From Ephydatia muelleri (lineage: Eukaryota; Porifera; Demospongiae; Spongillida; Spongillidae): DNA of 64,000 bases. The notes beneath the pieces were generated by a model, which was not told the DNA's origin, ran no database searches, and saw only the letters and a list, made by a program, of their open reading frames with translations. Shown piece by piece: positions 23,236 through 35,934 of the stretch (position 1 is its first letter; each line of letters begins with the position of its first letter). The DNA lies in assembly GCA_013339895.1 (NCBI GenBank), contig JABACO010000016.1, forward strand, positions 2,437,767 through 2,501,766, given 5' to 3'. Position numbers and translations under genes: made by a program.

Positions 23236-24367
23236 GTTCCTGGATTTGTTCTTTAGTGGTAACATTCATTTGTAATTTCAGTGGATGAACTGCTACATAA
23301 AGAGGCTAGTCACTTTCTATAGCACATGTGTCCTTCAAGTGGGATAAAGACTACTCTGATACCAGCAGTTATATCAGATCATGGCAGGCTTCTGCCAGGG
23401 TTTGAGCAGTGAGCCTCTGTCTGAGAGGGTCCCAGGCTGAGATTTGATGATGGTGCTCCTCTGGCCTCATTAATGGAGTACATTTGTTTCTCTATGTTGA
23501 TTGCATGCGATTACTTTTAATAACAGATTGTATGTTTGTATTTTAAAAAAAAAGAAGCTAATGAATGTGTATTATCACATTAATTGTGTCGTAACAAATG
23601 AGGAAGTGTTACCTTTAACCTACACAACAATAACAAATACATACACAGTGTGGTGTGGTGCTAGTGAAAAACTAAATACACCTCTATGCCGACCCAGGTC
23701 ATTGCATAGTAGCGTTGCTTGCATTTAGTTCTTCGTCCTCATTTGGTAGATAATTGCATGGGAATACTGATGTGTATAGTTTCGTAGTTCGTTATGAGCC
23801 ACACATAGAGGAATGTGCGGCTGAGGAATGCTTCTAAGCGCGGTTTTTGGACCATAGGAACGTACCCAGCTCCACTTGACGTACGCGATTAACGATATAG
23901 ATACAGGCGGCTCAAAGAACCAGCTTACGTGGGTACGAGACTAGTTGGACCATGCCCTGATAGGAGTCTTGTGCTCTACCTATCGTTGTATACGCCTATA
24001 AGACCTATAAGGGAGCACGAGCATGGAAATGATATGAATAGGCCTAAGTCGTTGTTGATTTCTATAACTGCATGCATGTCCCGCATTTCTCGCCCACACG
24101 TTGCACCTTACTGATCACTGGTTTTAGTTGGAGATTGCAATCCCCAAATGTATCAGCATGATGATTTTAAGACATAACGAGTGGCACGACGATAGCGCGA
24201 TAGCTGGATCGTATCGAATGATGCGCGTGCGCAATGTTTACAACACATCATACAATATAATTTATAGGTCTAACAAAATCATGAATATACCTGTCGATTA
24301 TTGTCAACAACCGTGCATAGAGGTTATTACGTGAGTGGCAATACTTCTTTGAAGAAATCGGAAGCAA
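23236..24367. other. Intergenic sequence; upstream region of the COR/death-domain gene
   Basis: No exons recognised. The last ~500 bases before 24368 are richer in CG dinucleotides than their surroundings (e.g. cgtgcgcaatg, gcacgacgatagcgcgatagc) and probably include the promoter; no TATA element is convincing. Confidence 0.4.
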
Positions 24368-27173
24368 ATGTCGAACTGGTTTGGGGTTGCTGCTATTGGT
24401 GCTGTTATTGGAGGAACTATCGCCTTTATTAGCGCCGCTCCAGTAGTGATTGTAAGTGCGGCGGCTTTTTATGGTGCACTCGCAGTCGGAGCGGTGATCA
24501 GTGCCAGTGCAGCCGCGAATGAAGAACGTTCAGAAGAAATACGAATACCGGAAACTATATGGAAAGAACGCTGGGATGCACTATGGCGTGACCTTGAAAC
24601 CACTGTACCAAAGACTGTCAATGCTTCGCAAAGCACTGGCACAGGGACAAAAAGATTTTCTGCTGCGTCAGAAGACAAAATAAAACAGGAAGTGCATAGT
24701 ATTACTGCATACAAAGAAGCCATCGAGAACGGATATGCGGAAATAGGGTTTGGACGGGTAATCATTATTGGTACTCAAGATGATCAGAAAGAAACCCTAT
24801 TAAGAGCCGTGACCAGAGTACCTGATATTGGACTGAAAGAGCACCTAAATATAATCTTGCATGGGGACACGTTTCAGAAGATGAATAAAGCTGAAGAAGC
24901 CAAAGAACTAGCACGTTTAGCCAAGAAAGTGATTAAGGAAGATAGCAAGTTGGGCAAAATAATACAAGAGATTCAGGTTGTCAAGAAAACTTTTAATCCC
25001 AGCTGTAGCAATGATGTTCCAGTGCCAGAAAAAACTGTGGCCACTACAATAAGTGATGTTATTCGCTCCATGATATGCAACATCAAAACAGCTGGGACAA
25101 TGCAGCTGGTTTGAGTTTAGATTTGTCATCATTGCTTCATGTGTCAGATTGTACGGCACATGGATTTTAGAAAATGTCATTCCAGCATTTATTACTTCTA
25201 GATCTATTTTTTTCCTCCTTGTCAATATAGAAAGAACACCTGGCTCAGACAAAGAACCAGTGGAGAAAGAGGTTGTGGATCAGGTACGTCAATGGATCAC
25301 ATACATTGATACTGGGTTGACCAAGAAAGCAGAGAAATACCACACAGGTATGAATCAACAGTCAGTCGTGACTAGCCACCCATATCCTAAAGCAGAAGTG
25401 GTACAGGTTTGTAAGACTAATGAGCCAAGTATTAAAATGGAAATTGAAAATGGACTTCCCCTTACTGCTAAGAATTTATTCCATTTCCAGCTTGTAGAAG
25501 GTGACCTTAAGAAAAACCCCAGAATTAAAGAACTTGAAGATAAAACAAAAACTTTTGTCAAGGATTTAAAAATAAAAACTCCATTATTGTGGGAGTTCTT
25601 CCGTAAAATACTAAATGAATTAAAATATAAGCATCCATTTATTAGTATGGGAAAAATTTCAGCCATAGCAATGCTGTGTGGCATTAAATTAGAAGATTTG
25701 CCAAGTGTACTCAACTTCTATCATGAGCATGGTGCTATCTTGTTTTACCCTGAAGTGGAAAAAATGTGTGATATTGTAATACTTGATCCAAAATGGCTAA
25801 TGCTGCAATTCCAGCATCTGTATAGCATTAAGGAACATCAATCACAAATTAGCAGCCCTTTCAAGACAAAAGGAATTTTGGTAGCTGATCTCTGGAACTC
25901 CAAAGATTTAAAAGTATTTGATGATCAGGAGTTAAAAGAATTTGAGTACCTGCCAATGGCACTCATCATGTTGATGGAAACCTTCCACCTAGCAGCTTTC
26001 ATTCAGAATGTTCCTAACACCATTTCAGACAGTAGAGGCAAACATTTTTTTATACCATCAGTGCGCGAGAGACGCCCAAACACTAATCCTGCCATAATTT
26101 CAGGTGTTTTCAATGCTGCTAGGCTTTGCTTTGTATTTAGTACAAATTACGTCCCACCGGGGTGCTTTGTTCGACTAGTTGCCAAATTGTTAGAGGGAGG
26201 CTTATTTCAAGTGAATTTCAATGCTGAAATCTACAGTGATCAAATTTCTTTTATCTATGGTAAAGAAGATGCATTATTTGATCAATTGACTATTTTCACT
26301 ACCCCAACATCTATTTGTGTTGATTTGATTCGGGAAAGGTTCTGTGGTGGCAATTATCGTGATGAAAATTTTCCTGGTACATGCCACACTATCCTTGGTT
26401 TATTAAATTGCACATTTCATGAAGTATTGGAGCAATGGTTTGGGGATATTAAAGTTGATGCAGCATTTCAGTGTGAATGTGACAAGACACAACAACATCA
26501 TTATGTAATTTTCAAAACTTGGACTAAATACAGTGTACAAGGCTTACGATGCCAAAAGAAAAATATTTATGATTTAAGAAAAGACCAAAAGGTCTGGCTA
26601 GATATCAGCCATCACTCAAATAATGGTGAAATATCTGAGAATGAAATGAGGCAAATTATACAAGCAGTTAAACACAAAGACTTTGTCAGAATTGTCCAAG
26701 CGTTAGAGATTAGTCACAACGTTGAACATGATATTCCTAAATCAGACAAGTATGCCCTCTTAAAACTCTGGAGTGATGATATGAAATGCAGTGCACATGC
26801 ATTTCTATTGTTTCATCTGAGGCAACTGGGTTTGGATGAAGTGGCCAACAACTTTGATACTGGAGAATATCGAAAGCCCATTCCACCAATCTATCAAGTA
26901 GCTCCAGATATGAAGGATTTGATGAATACAATTGCTGCAGTAATACCAGTAAAATGGAGATTTGTTGGGATACAGTTAGGCTTGGATGGAGGAATATTAG
27001 ATGAAATTGCCCAGCTACAGCAGCCACAGCATTGCTTTGAAAAAGTGCTGCGAGAGTGGAAAAAGAAAAAGCCAAGACCATACACATGGAGAACAATAAT
27101 TGAAGCTATTGAAACACCATCAGTCGGAGAGATGGCACTAGCTGAATGCATTAGAGAGCAATTAAATATGTGA
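24368..27173 (+). CDS. Membrane-anchored COR/death-domain protein (ROCO-like)
   Basis: Two open blocks. Block 1 (24368-25114, 248 residues) starts MSNWFGVAAIGAVIGG and has two hydrophobic segments (about residues 5-28 and 30-48), then a degenerate G-domain-like strand and loop VIIIGTQDDQKETLL (about 128-142), where a Walker A would need GxxxxGK[ST]. Block 2 is usable from the acceptor at about 25229 (tcaatatag) to TGA 27171-27173. It carries a COR region: SMGKISAIAMLCGI, VLNFYHEHGAILFYPE, CDIVILDPKWLMLQF and PPGCFVRLVAKLL. The last ~95 residues (APDMKDLMNTIAAVIPVKWR ... LREWKKKKPRPYTWRTIIEA) fit a death domain. An intron of ~115-200 bases must join the blocks; the donor is not certain (phase 1 is required). 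AATAAA at 27183. ROCO/DAPK-type proteins act in apoptosis, innate immune or stress signalling; that role is inferred. Loss of the P-loop suggests a pseudo-GTPase. Confidence 0.82.
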
Positions 27174-27182
27174 CCTTTTAGG

Positions 27183-27188
27183 AATAAA
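27183..27188 (+). terminator. Polyadenylation signal AATAAA
   Basis: AATAAA ten bases after the stop of the COR/death-domain gene, so the 3' UTR would be very short. Confidence 0.6.
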
Positions 27189-27189
27189 C

Positions 27190-28440
27190 ACTCCTTGTTT
27201 GGCATCATAAGCTGCCAGCGAAAGGTGTTCAGAATATTTTGTATTGTAGTTTGTATCGGAAAGTGTCATATTAGCTATTGTATGCACTGATGGTAAGAAC
27301 ATCAATATGTGTTGCCTGGGTAAGTATGTATGGGGTGACATCCTGTACAATTGCATTGGTGCCTCAAACAGGTCATTACTGCAGCAAGTCTGCATGCCTG
27401 TCATACTCCAATCTCTGATGCACTCAATGACTTCTAAATTAGGCTGAGAGCCTCATACATTGAATCAGATGTGACTGCAGAAAAGTTATTTATTTTTGTA
27501 TGTGGTATTGCTTGAGGGATATACCTGTAGTAATGAAGTATTAATGTTAGTATAGTAGTCTGCACAAATAGAACATGAGCACAGACTGGGATTTGGAGGA
27601 GTTGTAACCCAGAGTTTGATACCTGGTTGACCGAGACTCTACCCTCCCATCTCTGGCTTCTGAACTTTGCTGTATCATGGTTGTGCATTAGTGGACGTAA
27701 TGGTGTTGGGTGTGTCAGTCCATATTACGTCCACTGCAGCAGTGTAACAGACCAATTGTGTGTTAGGCAGTTATCACAATATCAAATAAGTATTCTTTGC
27801 AGTGTCATCATCAGCCTAAATAGTGCCCGAGTCCTCTACCTGGTTGTTTCAGCTGTGTTGCTGAGTTCATTTCATTATTGTGCTACTGTCATCGTGACAT
27901 GACTCTTCTGTGCTCCCCATCGATACCTTCTTTGGTTACTACAATCCTTGGTAGCAGATGCTTTTGGTTAACTCGTGCGCTGCTAACACGTCATCAGCTG
28001 CAGTTGAGATTGTCACATAGATCTGGTGGATATCTAATTAGCATAGAACTCTTTATGCATGTTTATTGTCACTGCCGTCACTGAGTTGGTGTATTTTGTT
28101 TTCGTGAAGCCTTTCATGCTACATTTCTATGAAATGAAAAAAAATAATGCTTGAATTTCTTAGCAGTAAAATAGCAGGCAAATGAATGTTAAATGGAAGC
28201 ACTGCTAGGTAAGATGCCTTTGTTTCACATTTATATTTGCTCTTTAAACAAAATGTTCACTGCTACAAAATCCTCTGTACAGAGAGAGCAGAAAGTCATT
28301 GTTTATCTGACTCCTCACTAATGTTGTAGCATACTCTTTATCAAAGATTAATAAATCACATTCAACCACACAATACCTCCTCCTCAGGTCACATAGTTCA
28401 CTTAGTCTCCATAATTCCCTCCTCTCCTACCCCTATGAAC
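27190..28440. other. Intergenic, nothing recognised
   Basis: Short open frames only. A minus-strand peptide near 27600-27680 (RSQRWEGRVSVNQVSNSG) might be a transposon scrap but I cannot assign it. Confidence 0.3.
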
Positions 28441-30125
28441 TAAGATGTAACAGTGTGATGGTGTACTCCATGCCTTGATCTGGTGGGTTATGGTAGTAAG
28501 GTGGTAGAGGTGTCTGGGATCTGGGGCAAGGTCGTATAAGTTGAGTGCGATTTCTTCAGAGGTCCATCCACTAGGCGACTTGGGTTGGCTGCTCTAATGT
28601 AACATATGCAGGCTCAAGTCGTCTACTGAAATGGTCTCCATCTGTCCTTCAATGTCAACTTGAGAATGCTTTGTGTTTGGTATAAGAGCCTTGAAGGAGC
28701 CCTTCATAAGGTGTGCCGTGATCGAGTGTCACAATGAATGAAAAAAAAATTGCTTATGGAACTGAGGCGAGTGACACTCTTGTTGGGAGGTGGGGACAAG
28801 GATTAGTGTGCAGACTCAATGGCATAGTTGCGAAGTTGTGAATGGTAATGAAGCTGTGTGTTGTGGCTAGAAATGAAATCCACATGCACTGTGAGAGGGT
28901 TATACCACTTCACTGTGGAACATCTCAAATCTCCTTTAGGTGCTGCTTGAGTTCCCAAATGAATCCGCAGTAACTCATGGTCCTGTTAAGCAATATCTTA
29001 AGGCTGACTTGAGGTGACAATGGAACATTTTCACCAGGCCATTCGGTGGTAGGCTGTAGTGTGATGCCTAACAACTGGGCAATAGATGTCCACATTTGAG
29101 GTGAATTGGGGTTCTTTGTCAGATAACATGTTGATGGGTATTCAGAAATGGGCAATTCAGTGAGAGACTACGAATTCTGTGCAGGTAATGGTATATATGA
29201 ATGGCTTCTAGCCATGGGAAGAAATTATCCATCATTGTGAGGGTGGGCGAAACCACTGGAAGGTAGTGAAGAATTCATGTGGATATGGTCAAAATGATGA
29301 TGAGTAACACTGAACTTGTTGAGTGGAGCTTTGATGTGCCTTTGAAGCTTTGAAGTTTGAAAAGGGATGTGTGTTGTAACCCATCCCTACTTGCTTCTGT
29401 AAACTATTTTAAACGAACCTTGAGGCAATGGCTTTCTCATGGTCCACACTGAGGGGTGAGATTGATCTCTAACTAGCAGACACAAGAGATCTAGCGTGAC
29501 TTATAGACATGTCACTGAGGAGTGTAACAACTTGTGCTGCAAAACTGTGTCCTCCACTATTAGGCTAGAGGTGGCAGTGCCTCTGGGTCCTCTACTTAAA
29601 ATCAGCAGCCATGGAAGGAGTAGTCTATCTTGTTCTGAATGGAGCCAATGGTGCTCTTGACAGAGTGTCAGATACAAATTGTTTGTGCCTTTCATGTGCC
29701 GGATGCCGGTGAATTTGGAGATGTAGGAAAGTCAACATTGTTGGTAATGGTTCTGATGTTCATGCAGAATGTGAGTGGTTTATAATCAGTGTAGGCAATG
29801 ACCTGTCAGCCAAATTAAAAGCACTATACTTCCTTTTTAGGATCATTTGCAGTTTCTTACTGAAAAATGTTAGAGGTTCCCAGTTGCCATCACAAGCTGT
29901 TGGAGAATGGCACCTACTGCCTTGTCTGAGGCATGAGTGAAATAGACATTTTGTGATGGGGATGTGTTAGTAGAGATGGGGCAGCTAATAGCCTCATGGT
30001 ATCTTACCATAGCATCACGCCAAAACAGTCTTTTGGGCTTGCATGTTAAGGCTTCAAAGAGTGACAACATCATATTTGTGGCAGCTGGGATGAAACTACA
30101 GTAAAACTTTGCCCTGCCCACAAAT
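28440..30125 (-). mobile_element. Decayed Ty3/Gypsy pol fragment
   Basis: Minus-strand pieces appear in pol order. At 30121-29870 is the end of the reverse transcriptase/RNase H region (KFYCSFIPAATNMMLSLFEA, KPKRLFWRDAMVRYHEA, FTHASDKAVGAILQQLV, then PLTFFSKKLQ in a second frame). At 29155-28925 is an integrase piece (SPQMWTSIAQLLGITLQPTT). Near 28700-28600 there is a GPFKALI...ISVDDLS stretch that resembles the tail after integrase. Multiple stops and frame changes and missing segments between them show an old copy. No LTRs were found at either side. Retrotransposon, not an exogenous virus. Confidence 0.8.
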
Positions 30126-30139
30126 TCGTGTAAAGCAAT

Positions 30140-30655
30140 GTATACGCTTACTGTTTCCTGATAAGAGGCAGATATTTATCATCCAACATTCTATTTCATA
30201 AAACAATCACCATTGATGGCTACTTGAATTTATACGCGATGTGAATGCCAAGATTCTACTTGACATTTTATGAATAAAATAAGTATTCACATTTGAACCT
30301 TATATCAATGTATCGTAAATTCATAGGTTTCATTATGGGAAGTTCCTGATAAGAGGGAAATGTTTTACGTCCAGAATTCAACAACCACCATTGGTCGTTA
30401 CTTGAATATGTATGGATTTTGAATGCCAATTTTCTACTTTGATGCTCAGTGAATGAAATAAGAATTCACACAATTGAAGTGCCCATTGCAATGGATGGGA
30501 ATTGTATGTGTTTATGGTTTCCTGATACAGGCGAATAGTTTTCATCCAGATTTCTTATATTCTACAGCCACCATTGGTAGCTTCTTGGATTGTATAGTTT
30601 GGAAATGCCAAGATTCTACTTGACGCTCAGCATGGGAATTACAGGGGTGTTCACA
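30140..30655. repeat. Three diverged ~180-bp tandem units
   Basis: Each unit has tttcctgata(ag)a, then a caccattg(g/a)tggc/tagc block, then gaatgccaa(g)attctac and a g(a)attcacac block. Starts are near 30150, 30340 and 30505. Substitutions and small indels are many, so the array is old. It lies immediately after the Gypsy fragment and could be part of that element's terminal region. Confidence 0.65.
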
Positions 30656-32505
30656 CCTCATGGTTTCCTGCACGAATTCTTTTTACCTGCAATGGTATAA
30701 ATGCATAATGATCATGTAGATATGTGTACCACGAGAGGCTGTATGCTTTTAAGAACACTGTTAATATTTCTCAAACCATAGACCTTTGTTCTGACCTAGA
30801 AGGTGAGTCACAACCACTTTATGTAGATATAACTCACTCTTTATTAATGTTCAAATATAATAAGCTGCATAGTCTACAATAAATGGTGCAAGTAAATAAT
30901 GGTTAAGCATTATGGTTAATAAAATAATGGTACATGTAAACAAACTGAGGTTTACAAAACTGTAATATTAAAATAATATCCCATTTAGGTATCATCACTG
31001 CTAATCTAGTTATTTTAAAATAATTATATAGTTTTTCAAATTATGCAAATGTTGAAATATGGGGAACCACACATCTTGATTAGGTTTTGGAATTTAACTA
31101 TTGACAATCTGTTCAATTGGATCCCTGTTATAAAAAAAAAAAGTATGTAGTTATGTTGTTAAATACTTGAAATTATTAAATCCTATATGCAAACCTGACT
31201 TCATTTGATTTTAATAAATAAATATTTTTAATTACATCAACTACGCAGTATTTGAAACATTCAGCATATGGAGGAAACTGGTGTACAAAAAATTGTGACT
31301 CGGCCTGCATATTGTTTTACAGCTCACGTATTGGATTGTATGATGTAGTTGGAATGTCTGTATCGCGTCCTTTCAGACAGCTTACTCCGCTCGGCGTCAA
31401 TCTTCCTGGCTGGCGCCTTTTGTACTCGGCCAGATGAGGATCGCTCTTTGCGGTGCGCAGTGCTATGGTTACGCGGACCTCATTATTTTAGGTTGTATTG
31501 ACATAACAGCCTTGTGTGTCCTTTTCCTATCATGGAATAAATTATTATTATTATTACTATAACTTGAATATGAATGGTCACCTATACTTGATGAAATATG
31601 AAAATTAACACGTTCACCCCGTGGAGCTCTGCCATATAGATGCAGCATTTTCAAATTCTCCATGCAACCCATGAAACATAAATGTACCTACCGCTAGAGA
31701 CTGAGTAGCGAATGCGTACTTGAGTTGGCAGAAAGTGTTGCACACGGATTACATTTTTCACATTTCACTTGCTTTGAGATAAGTTGCAACCATATGCGCG
31801 CGACATTGATTAGTAATTCCCGTGACCGTTCATATATGATTTTAGAGATAATTAGGCACACTAGTACTGACAGCAAAGGGCTCAGCAGAGCATATGTGCA
31901 TGCAGAATATAACACACCGTATTAATAATAGTCCGTTATAATTATGCATGATGATCGATGCGACAGAGTTAAAATGAGCCCCCATTACCATGCACCAATG
32001 AGGCGCGAGGATCAACGATTTTGTCCGGGGCTGGAGCGTCAAGTGAAGATCCTCCCCCAGTTTGGATGTACCTTTGACGCATTAGCACTCCGTTCCATTT
32101 GTACAAGTGCACAGATGAATCAAATCCTTCATTGAAATAGGCGGGAGGATTTCGCCATGCAGTTGCCCAGCAATAGTAGCCGCCCGCATCAACGTGACAT
32201 AGACCTTGTTGTTCCAGGAAGGTACATAAATCCCGCAATTGATTGGAAGTGTTGTATAGAAAACTCGTGAAGTGATCCTGTACAGGGAGTAATATTATTC
32301 AGTCGCGTTGCCATTCCGATCGTCGATCGTACGCAGTGCAGTGGCTTTGTTTATGTACGGCGGCGGAAACGTAGCTAGAGCAGCTGGCTCTCTCTGATGC
32401 ATGCATTGCAGACTGACCGGCAATTCAGCAACATACGGCTCTTGTTGAATATGCGATTACTTCCGCGAAACTGACATGCAGTATCTCTTATATAACACAT
32501 AAGCA
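30656..32505. other. A/T-rich intergenic sequence, nothing firm
   Basis: No gene recognised. Minus-strand open frame 32238-31969 (DAGGYYCWATAWRNPPAYF...) and plus-strand 31252-31437 are short and unsupported. A (TTA)n run lies at about 31541-31556. Confidence 0.3.
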
Positions 32506-32730
32506 TTGGCAAACATCATCATCGTATTTCTTCAGAGCTTCTGCTACCAACGATGGAGGCCGGTGTGGATCCGTGAAGATGCCACTGACAATGTCGTAGA
32601 AGACATAGACCCACTTGTTGATCAACAGATCCAACTGCTTCAAGATGGGCTAACAATTTACAGGCCCTTTCTCCGAGCCACCGATACAGTTAATGCAGAA
32701 ATTATTGGAACACATATCATGCATAGCTAG
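32506..32730 (+). CDS. Small unidentified open frame or exon
   Basis: The block RWRPVWIREDATDNVVEDID followed by PLVDQQIQLLQDGLTIYRPF and a TAG after 74 codons has protein-like composition and follows a possible acceptor (ttcttcag) at 32530-32537. No family recognised and no partner exon found; it may be a terminal exon or a scrap of a mobile element. Confidence 0.25.
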   Translation: MANIIIVFLQSFCYQRWRPVWIREDATDNVVEDIDPLVDQQIQLLQDGLTIYRPFLRATDTVNAEIIGTHIMHS

Positions 32731-32829
32731 TATATCAGATCTCAATATTGTGTACACAGGAAGTTCTTCATTCAATTAATGTGGGAAGTTACTGCGTACT
32801 GATAATTCACACTTTCTTGTGTGGACACA

Positions 32830-33040
32830 GAGGAAGTCCTTGGTTTTGTAAAATGGAGGATGACTACATAACTTCACTGCCAGCCACAATGTCATCATCA
32901 CCTGTGTACCAAGGATGAAATTCTAGGTCATTGCATGCATGCAGGGTCCGATTCAATGGAGGGTACAAGCTTCTGAAGCACTAAACAAAAAGAGAGGACC
33001 TAGCGGGTCACCATGCTGAACACCAATCTCTTAGGTGATG
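32830..33040 (-). pseudogene. Reverse transcriptase fragment (RT motif GVQxGDPLGP)
   Basis: Minus-strand reading from 33040 gives IGVQHGDPLGPLFLFSASEA, the conserved reverse transcriptase block of non-LTR or DIRS-type retroelements, then the frame breaks. Only this block survives. Confidence 0.6.
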
Positions 33041-33510
33041 GTACCTATTCTGGTACTACAATTAACACATATACTTAATAGACCACTTATCACAATCGAT
33101 TATTTAAGGTTTCAACAGTATTAAGTTAATGGCACACAATACAAAGTGTCCTGAGCAACTCACTATAATGTTGGAAGTTTATTCCTTTGTGCACTCGATG
33201 GGCCGTTTGTTTTGACTAAAGCTGTAGGACTGATTCAAATTCTTGTGGCAATCGACACTATCGCGCATTTTCCTAGAGATTATTTCATACATGCAAGAGC
33301 CCACAGCCACTCCTAGGCTCACTCTCTTTGAGAAAGTACAGTGTATTAGGAATCATTACAGGAATAAAAAGCAAGGTAAATAATTCATACTCTTAGCTGT
33401 TTTCATTTGTGTATACATGTAGATAATGTTCTGAGGAGTTGCACATACATCTTATTGTCACACTTTCAAACAAACATTGTGTGCACCAGATGAGTGGAGC
33501 TCCCAGATCA

Positions 33511-34620
33511 TTATGCACATGCATAGCGACCAGGTTCAATGACATCATGGGGTGGGGGAGGAGGCAGGCACATTGTGGATGAGTTCCACCCATGCAAACC
33601 CTCCATTGTTATCCACTGGTGCACATAGACATTGGCACACTGCAAATGGTTTGGAGGGACATGTCTCTCCGCAAGGCCTGAAAGCCAGCTTTCAAACATT
33701 GCATGGGAAAACTCAAGACCCTTGGGGTAAGGTCGATGCTCTCTGTTCTCTCCAACTACCTCTGTATGGAGCACAACTTGTCCCCTAAACAAAACCTCAC
33801 TTCGAGCAATGACAGCCATTTGACTTGCATACCATGTTTGCGTGTCAAACGTTGAGTCGTAGGGAAGAATACGATGGACTGCATTATAATGGAAGGCATT
33901 GAAGATAGCATCAAACCACACACTGGACATATAGACATCCTCGCGAGAGCACTGCCTATCACGGTGAATATTGCGTATCATTTGAAGATTGTTATCTTGG
34001 GTCAAGTCGATGGCTGCAATTGCCGGTTCAACAGAACGCAAAAAAGCCTCAAACTTCCTCCAAGGGTTCGCTTGTTTTACATCACTCAATACGATATCAT
34101 CGTCCATAAATATGTAGTACAGATAAGCTTTTTTTCTATGCATTGCACTTTCAAAAAGGAAATTTCTTCCTGTTGACCATGTGGTGGCGGAATTTAGAAT
34201 GTACTGAATGTGGTGTTGTGGAGGGTTGTCACAAGGCTCCTTGTAGGACAAAACCATAACCTCAAACCGTAGACTGCCATTCCCCAGGACGTCGTTAGAC
34301 AGAAGATACGGAGGTAGGCATTTCTCCGTTTGGACGAGGTACAGGATAGGTAATGAAAGGTAAGCCGGAAGGGTGGTGGGCGTAAGGGGAGGGATGTCAG
34401 TCGTGGACACACCGGTAAGAGACGAAGGCCAGCTACCTTGAGGTGTAAGCTCTCTATCGAGAATATTTAACTCGATATTGTCTGGAGACTTTCTGTTGTA
34501 AATGGGGATTGTTAGGGAGCTCTGTCCTGACGACAATAAATACCGGTAGACGATAAAAACGGCTCCGATTATCACCAAAAGGTACACAACAGCAACAACA
34601 GTAAGCCGCCTGAGCTTCAT
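33511..34620 (-). CDS. Type II membrane glycosyltransferase-like protein, paralog A
   Basis: Single-exon gene of 369 codons read from the ATG at 34620 (MKLRRLTVVAVVYLL). An ATG 40 codons upstream is also in frame, but the paralog at 49.2 kb starts at the equivalent of 34620. One N-terminal hydrophobic segment (residues ~6-27) after a short basic head predicts a Golgi/ER type II membrane protein. A DDD triad in YYIFMDDDIVL (about residue 185) resembles the DxD metal/nucleotide-sugar site of GT-A glycosyltransferases. The C-terminal ~150 residues (HRILPYDSTFDTQTWYA ... PPPPPHDVIEPGRYACA) are nearly identical to paralog B. No introns; flanks are transposon debris. Substrate and exact GT family are unknown to me; the glycosyltransferase role is inferred from topology and the acidic triad. 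Confidence 0.8.
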   Translation of the reverse strand: MKLRRLTVVAVVYLLVIIGAVFIVYRYLLSSGQSSLTIPIYNRKSPDNIELNILDRELTPQGSWPSSLTGVSTTDIPPLTPTTLPAYLSLPILYLVQTEKCLPPYLLSNDVLGNGSLRFEVMVLSYKEPCDNPPQHHIQYILNSATTWSTGRNFLFESAMHRKKAYLYYIFMDDDIVLSDVKQANPWRKFEAFLRSVEPAIAAIDLTQDNNLQMIRNIHRDRQCSREDVYMSSVWFDAIFNAFHYNAVHRILPYDSTFDTQTWYASQMAVIARSEVLFRGQVVLHTEVVGENREHRPYPKGLEFSHAMFESWLSGLAERHVPPNHLQCANVYVHQWITMEGLHGWNSSTMCLPPPPPHDVIEPGRYACA

Positions 34621-34767
34621 GACCACACTGAATACAGGTCTCGTCCCCAAACCAATATACAGTATTCGGGTCTGGACACGAGACAGGGTCATGGCAGGTA
34701 AATATGGGATGCCATAAAGCATGGATGTCGGAAGGTACAAAACACGGCAAATGAATAAATAATGAAG

Positions 34768-34875
34768 GGGGTGGGTGCGGGAGGGGGTGTAACCCCCTCC
34801 CGCCCAGCAAGGGGGTATAGGGGAGCGCTGTAAGCTCCCCTATCGGGGTCTGGGGCGAAGCCCCAGAAGCTTTAT
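34768..34875. repeat. Cluster of GC-rich imperfect palindromes
   Basis: Successive hairpins: gggagggggtgtaaccccctccc, gggagcg..gtaagctcccc and ggggcgaagcccc. They lie upstream (in gene sense) of paralog A. Base composition differs sharply from the A/T-rich neighbourhood. Could be the end of a non-autonomous element. Confidence 0.6.
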
Positions 34876-35934
34876 AAATTATGCATTATTAACGTCCTAA
34901 ACCATAAGGAATTTCACTGCAGTTCGCCATGCTATGAGTTCGAAATTGCGATTAGTACAGACCAAGGGACGGACAATAATATCGAGCGAGCGGCATCCAT
35001 TTCTCTTCAGATGACCCCCAACATTGTTATACATGTACATTATCATTGCAAGCTGTGCTTGCACAATGACAGACGTAACAGGAAATAATTAGATGCATGC
35101 GAAAGGGCGTCATGCCCTTATCAGTTAATTCATAATAATAATATTTATTTTAGTCCGGTGGCCGCCGGACCTGCCGACGCCCATGATAAGTGTCCGCTTT
35201 TGTTTTGGGTCGTGCTATCTCTTATTTGGATCGTGCCATCTCGTACTGTGTCGTGTGATTTCGTATTTAGGTTCGTCTGCGGGTTACCCCTGCCGTTTTG
35301 GTGGTAATTATTGAACAATAACCACGCCGCCGTGCGGTTTGGATCCAGTCTTCACTTGTCTCGTATCCACACCCAACTTTTCGCAGGATTTACATCACCG
35401 CTACGTTTCCTATTCCGCATCCGCAGCTGCGAAAGTTGGTCTGGTTACGAGTCTAATCTTCAATCTTATTGTTTATGCATTGTATCGTATGGGCGTACGC
35501 AGCCTTCAGAGGGTGGGAGGGGGCGGGGGTTGTATAGGTTGCTTTACGATAACAGATACCGTACTTTGAGCCTTATTTCCTTTTGGTATGATGCTATTAG
35601 ATAGGTATACTATATAGCCATTGAAGCTTAATTTCAATTCACGAGCGACCGATTATTTACACCCTTGCATAATCAATCCTTTTGAACTTTTTCACTCTAT
35701 CATGAAAACATCTAAACCAAGTAATATATACTTCTTTTCAGTAAAAAAATCAGGCGAACCATATATGTATTTATTAATGGAAATACACGTACAGGATTAT
35801 TATCCAATTAGAATTTGCATGCCAGTGCATGCAGACAATCAACACGTCAAGGTTGAGGGATTACAGTGTACATGAAGAAACACAAATCAGTGATAGCTTA
35901 AAGTTTAACACTGTATAAAAAATTACATGCATGA

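Noticed and set aside
31969..32238. Minus-strand open frame with YYCWATAWRNPPAYF
   Set aside because: Protein-like composition but no splice signals, partner exons or recognised family.
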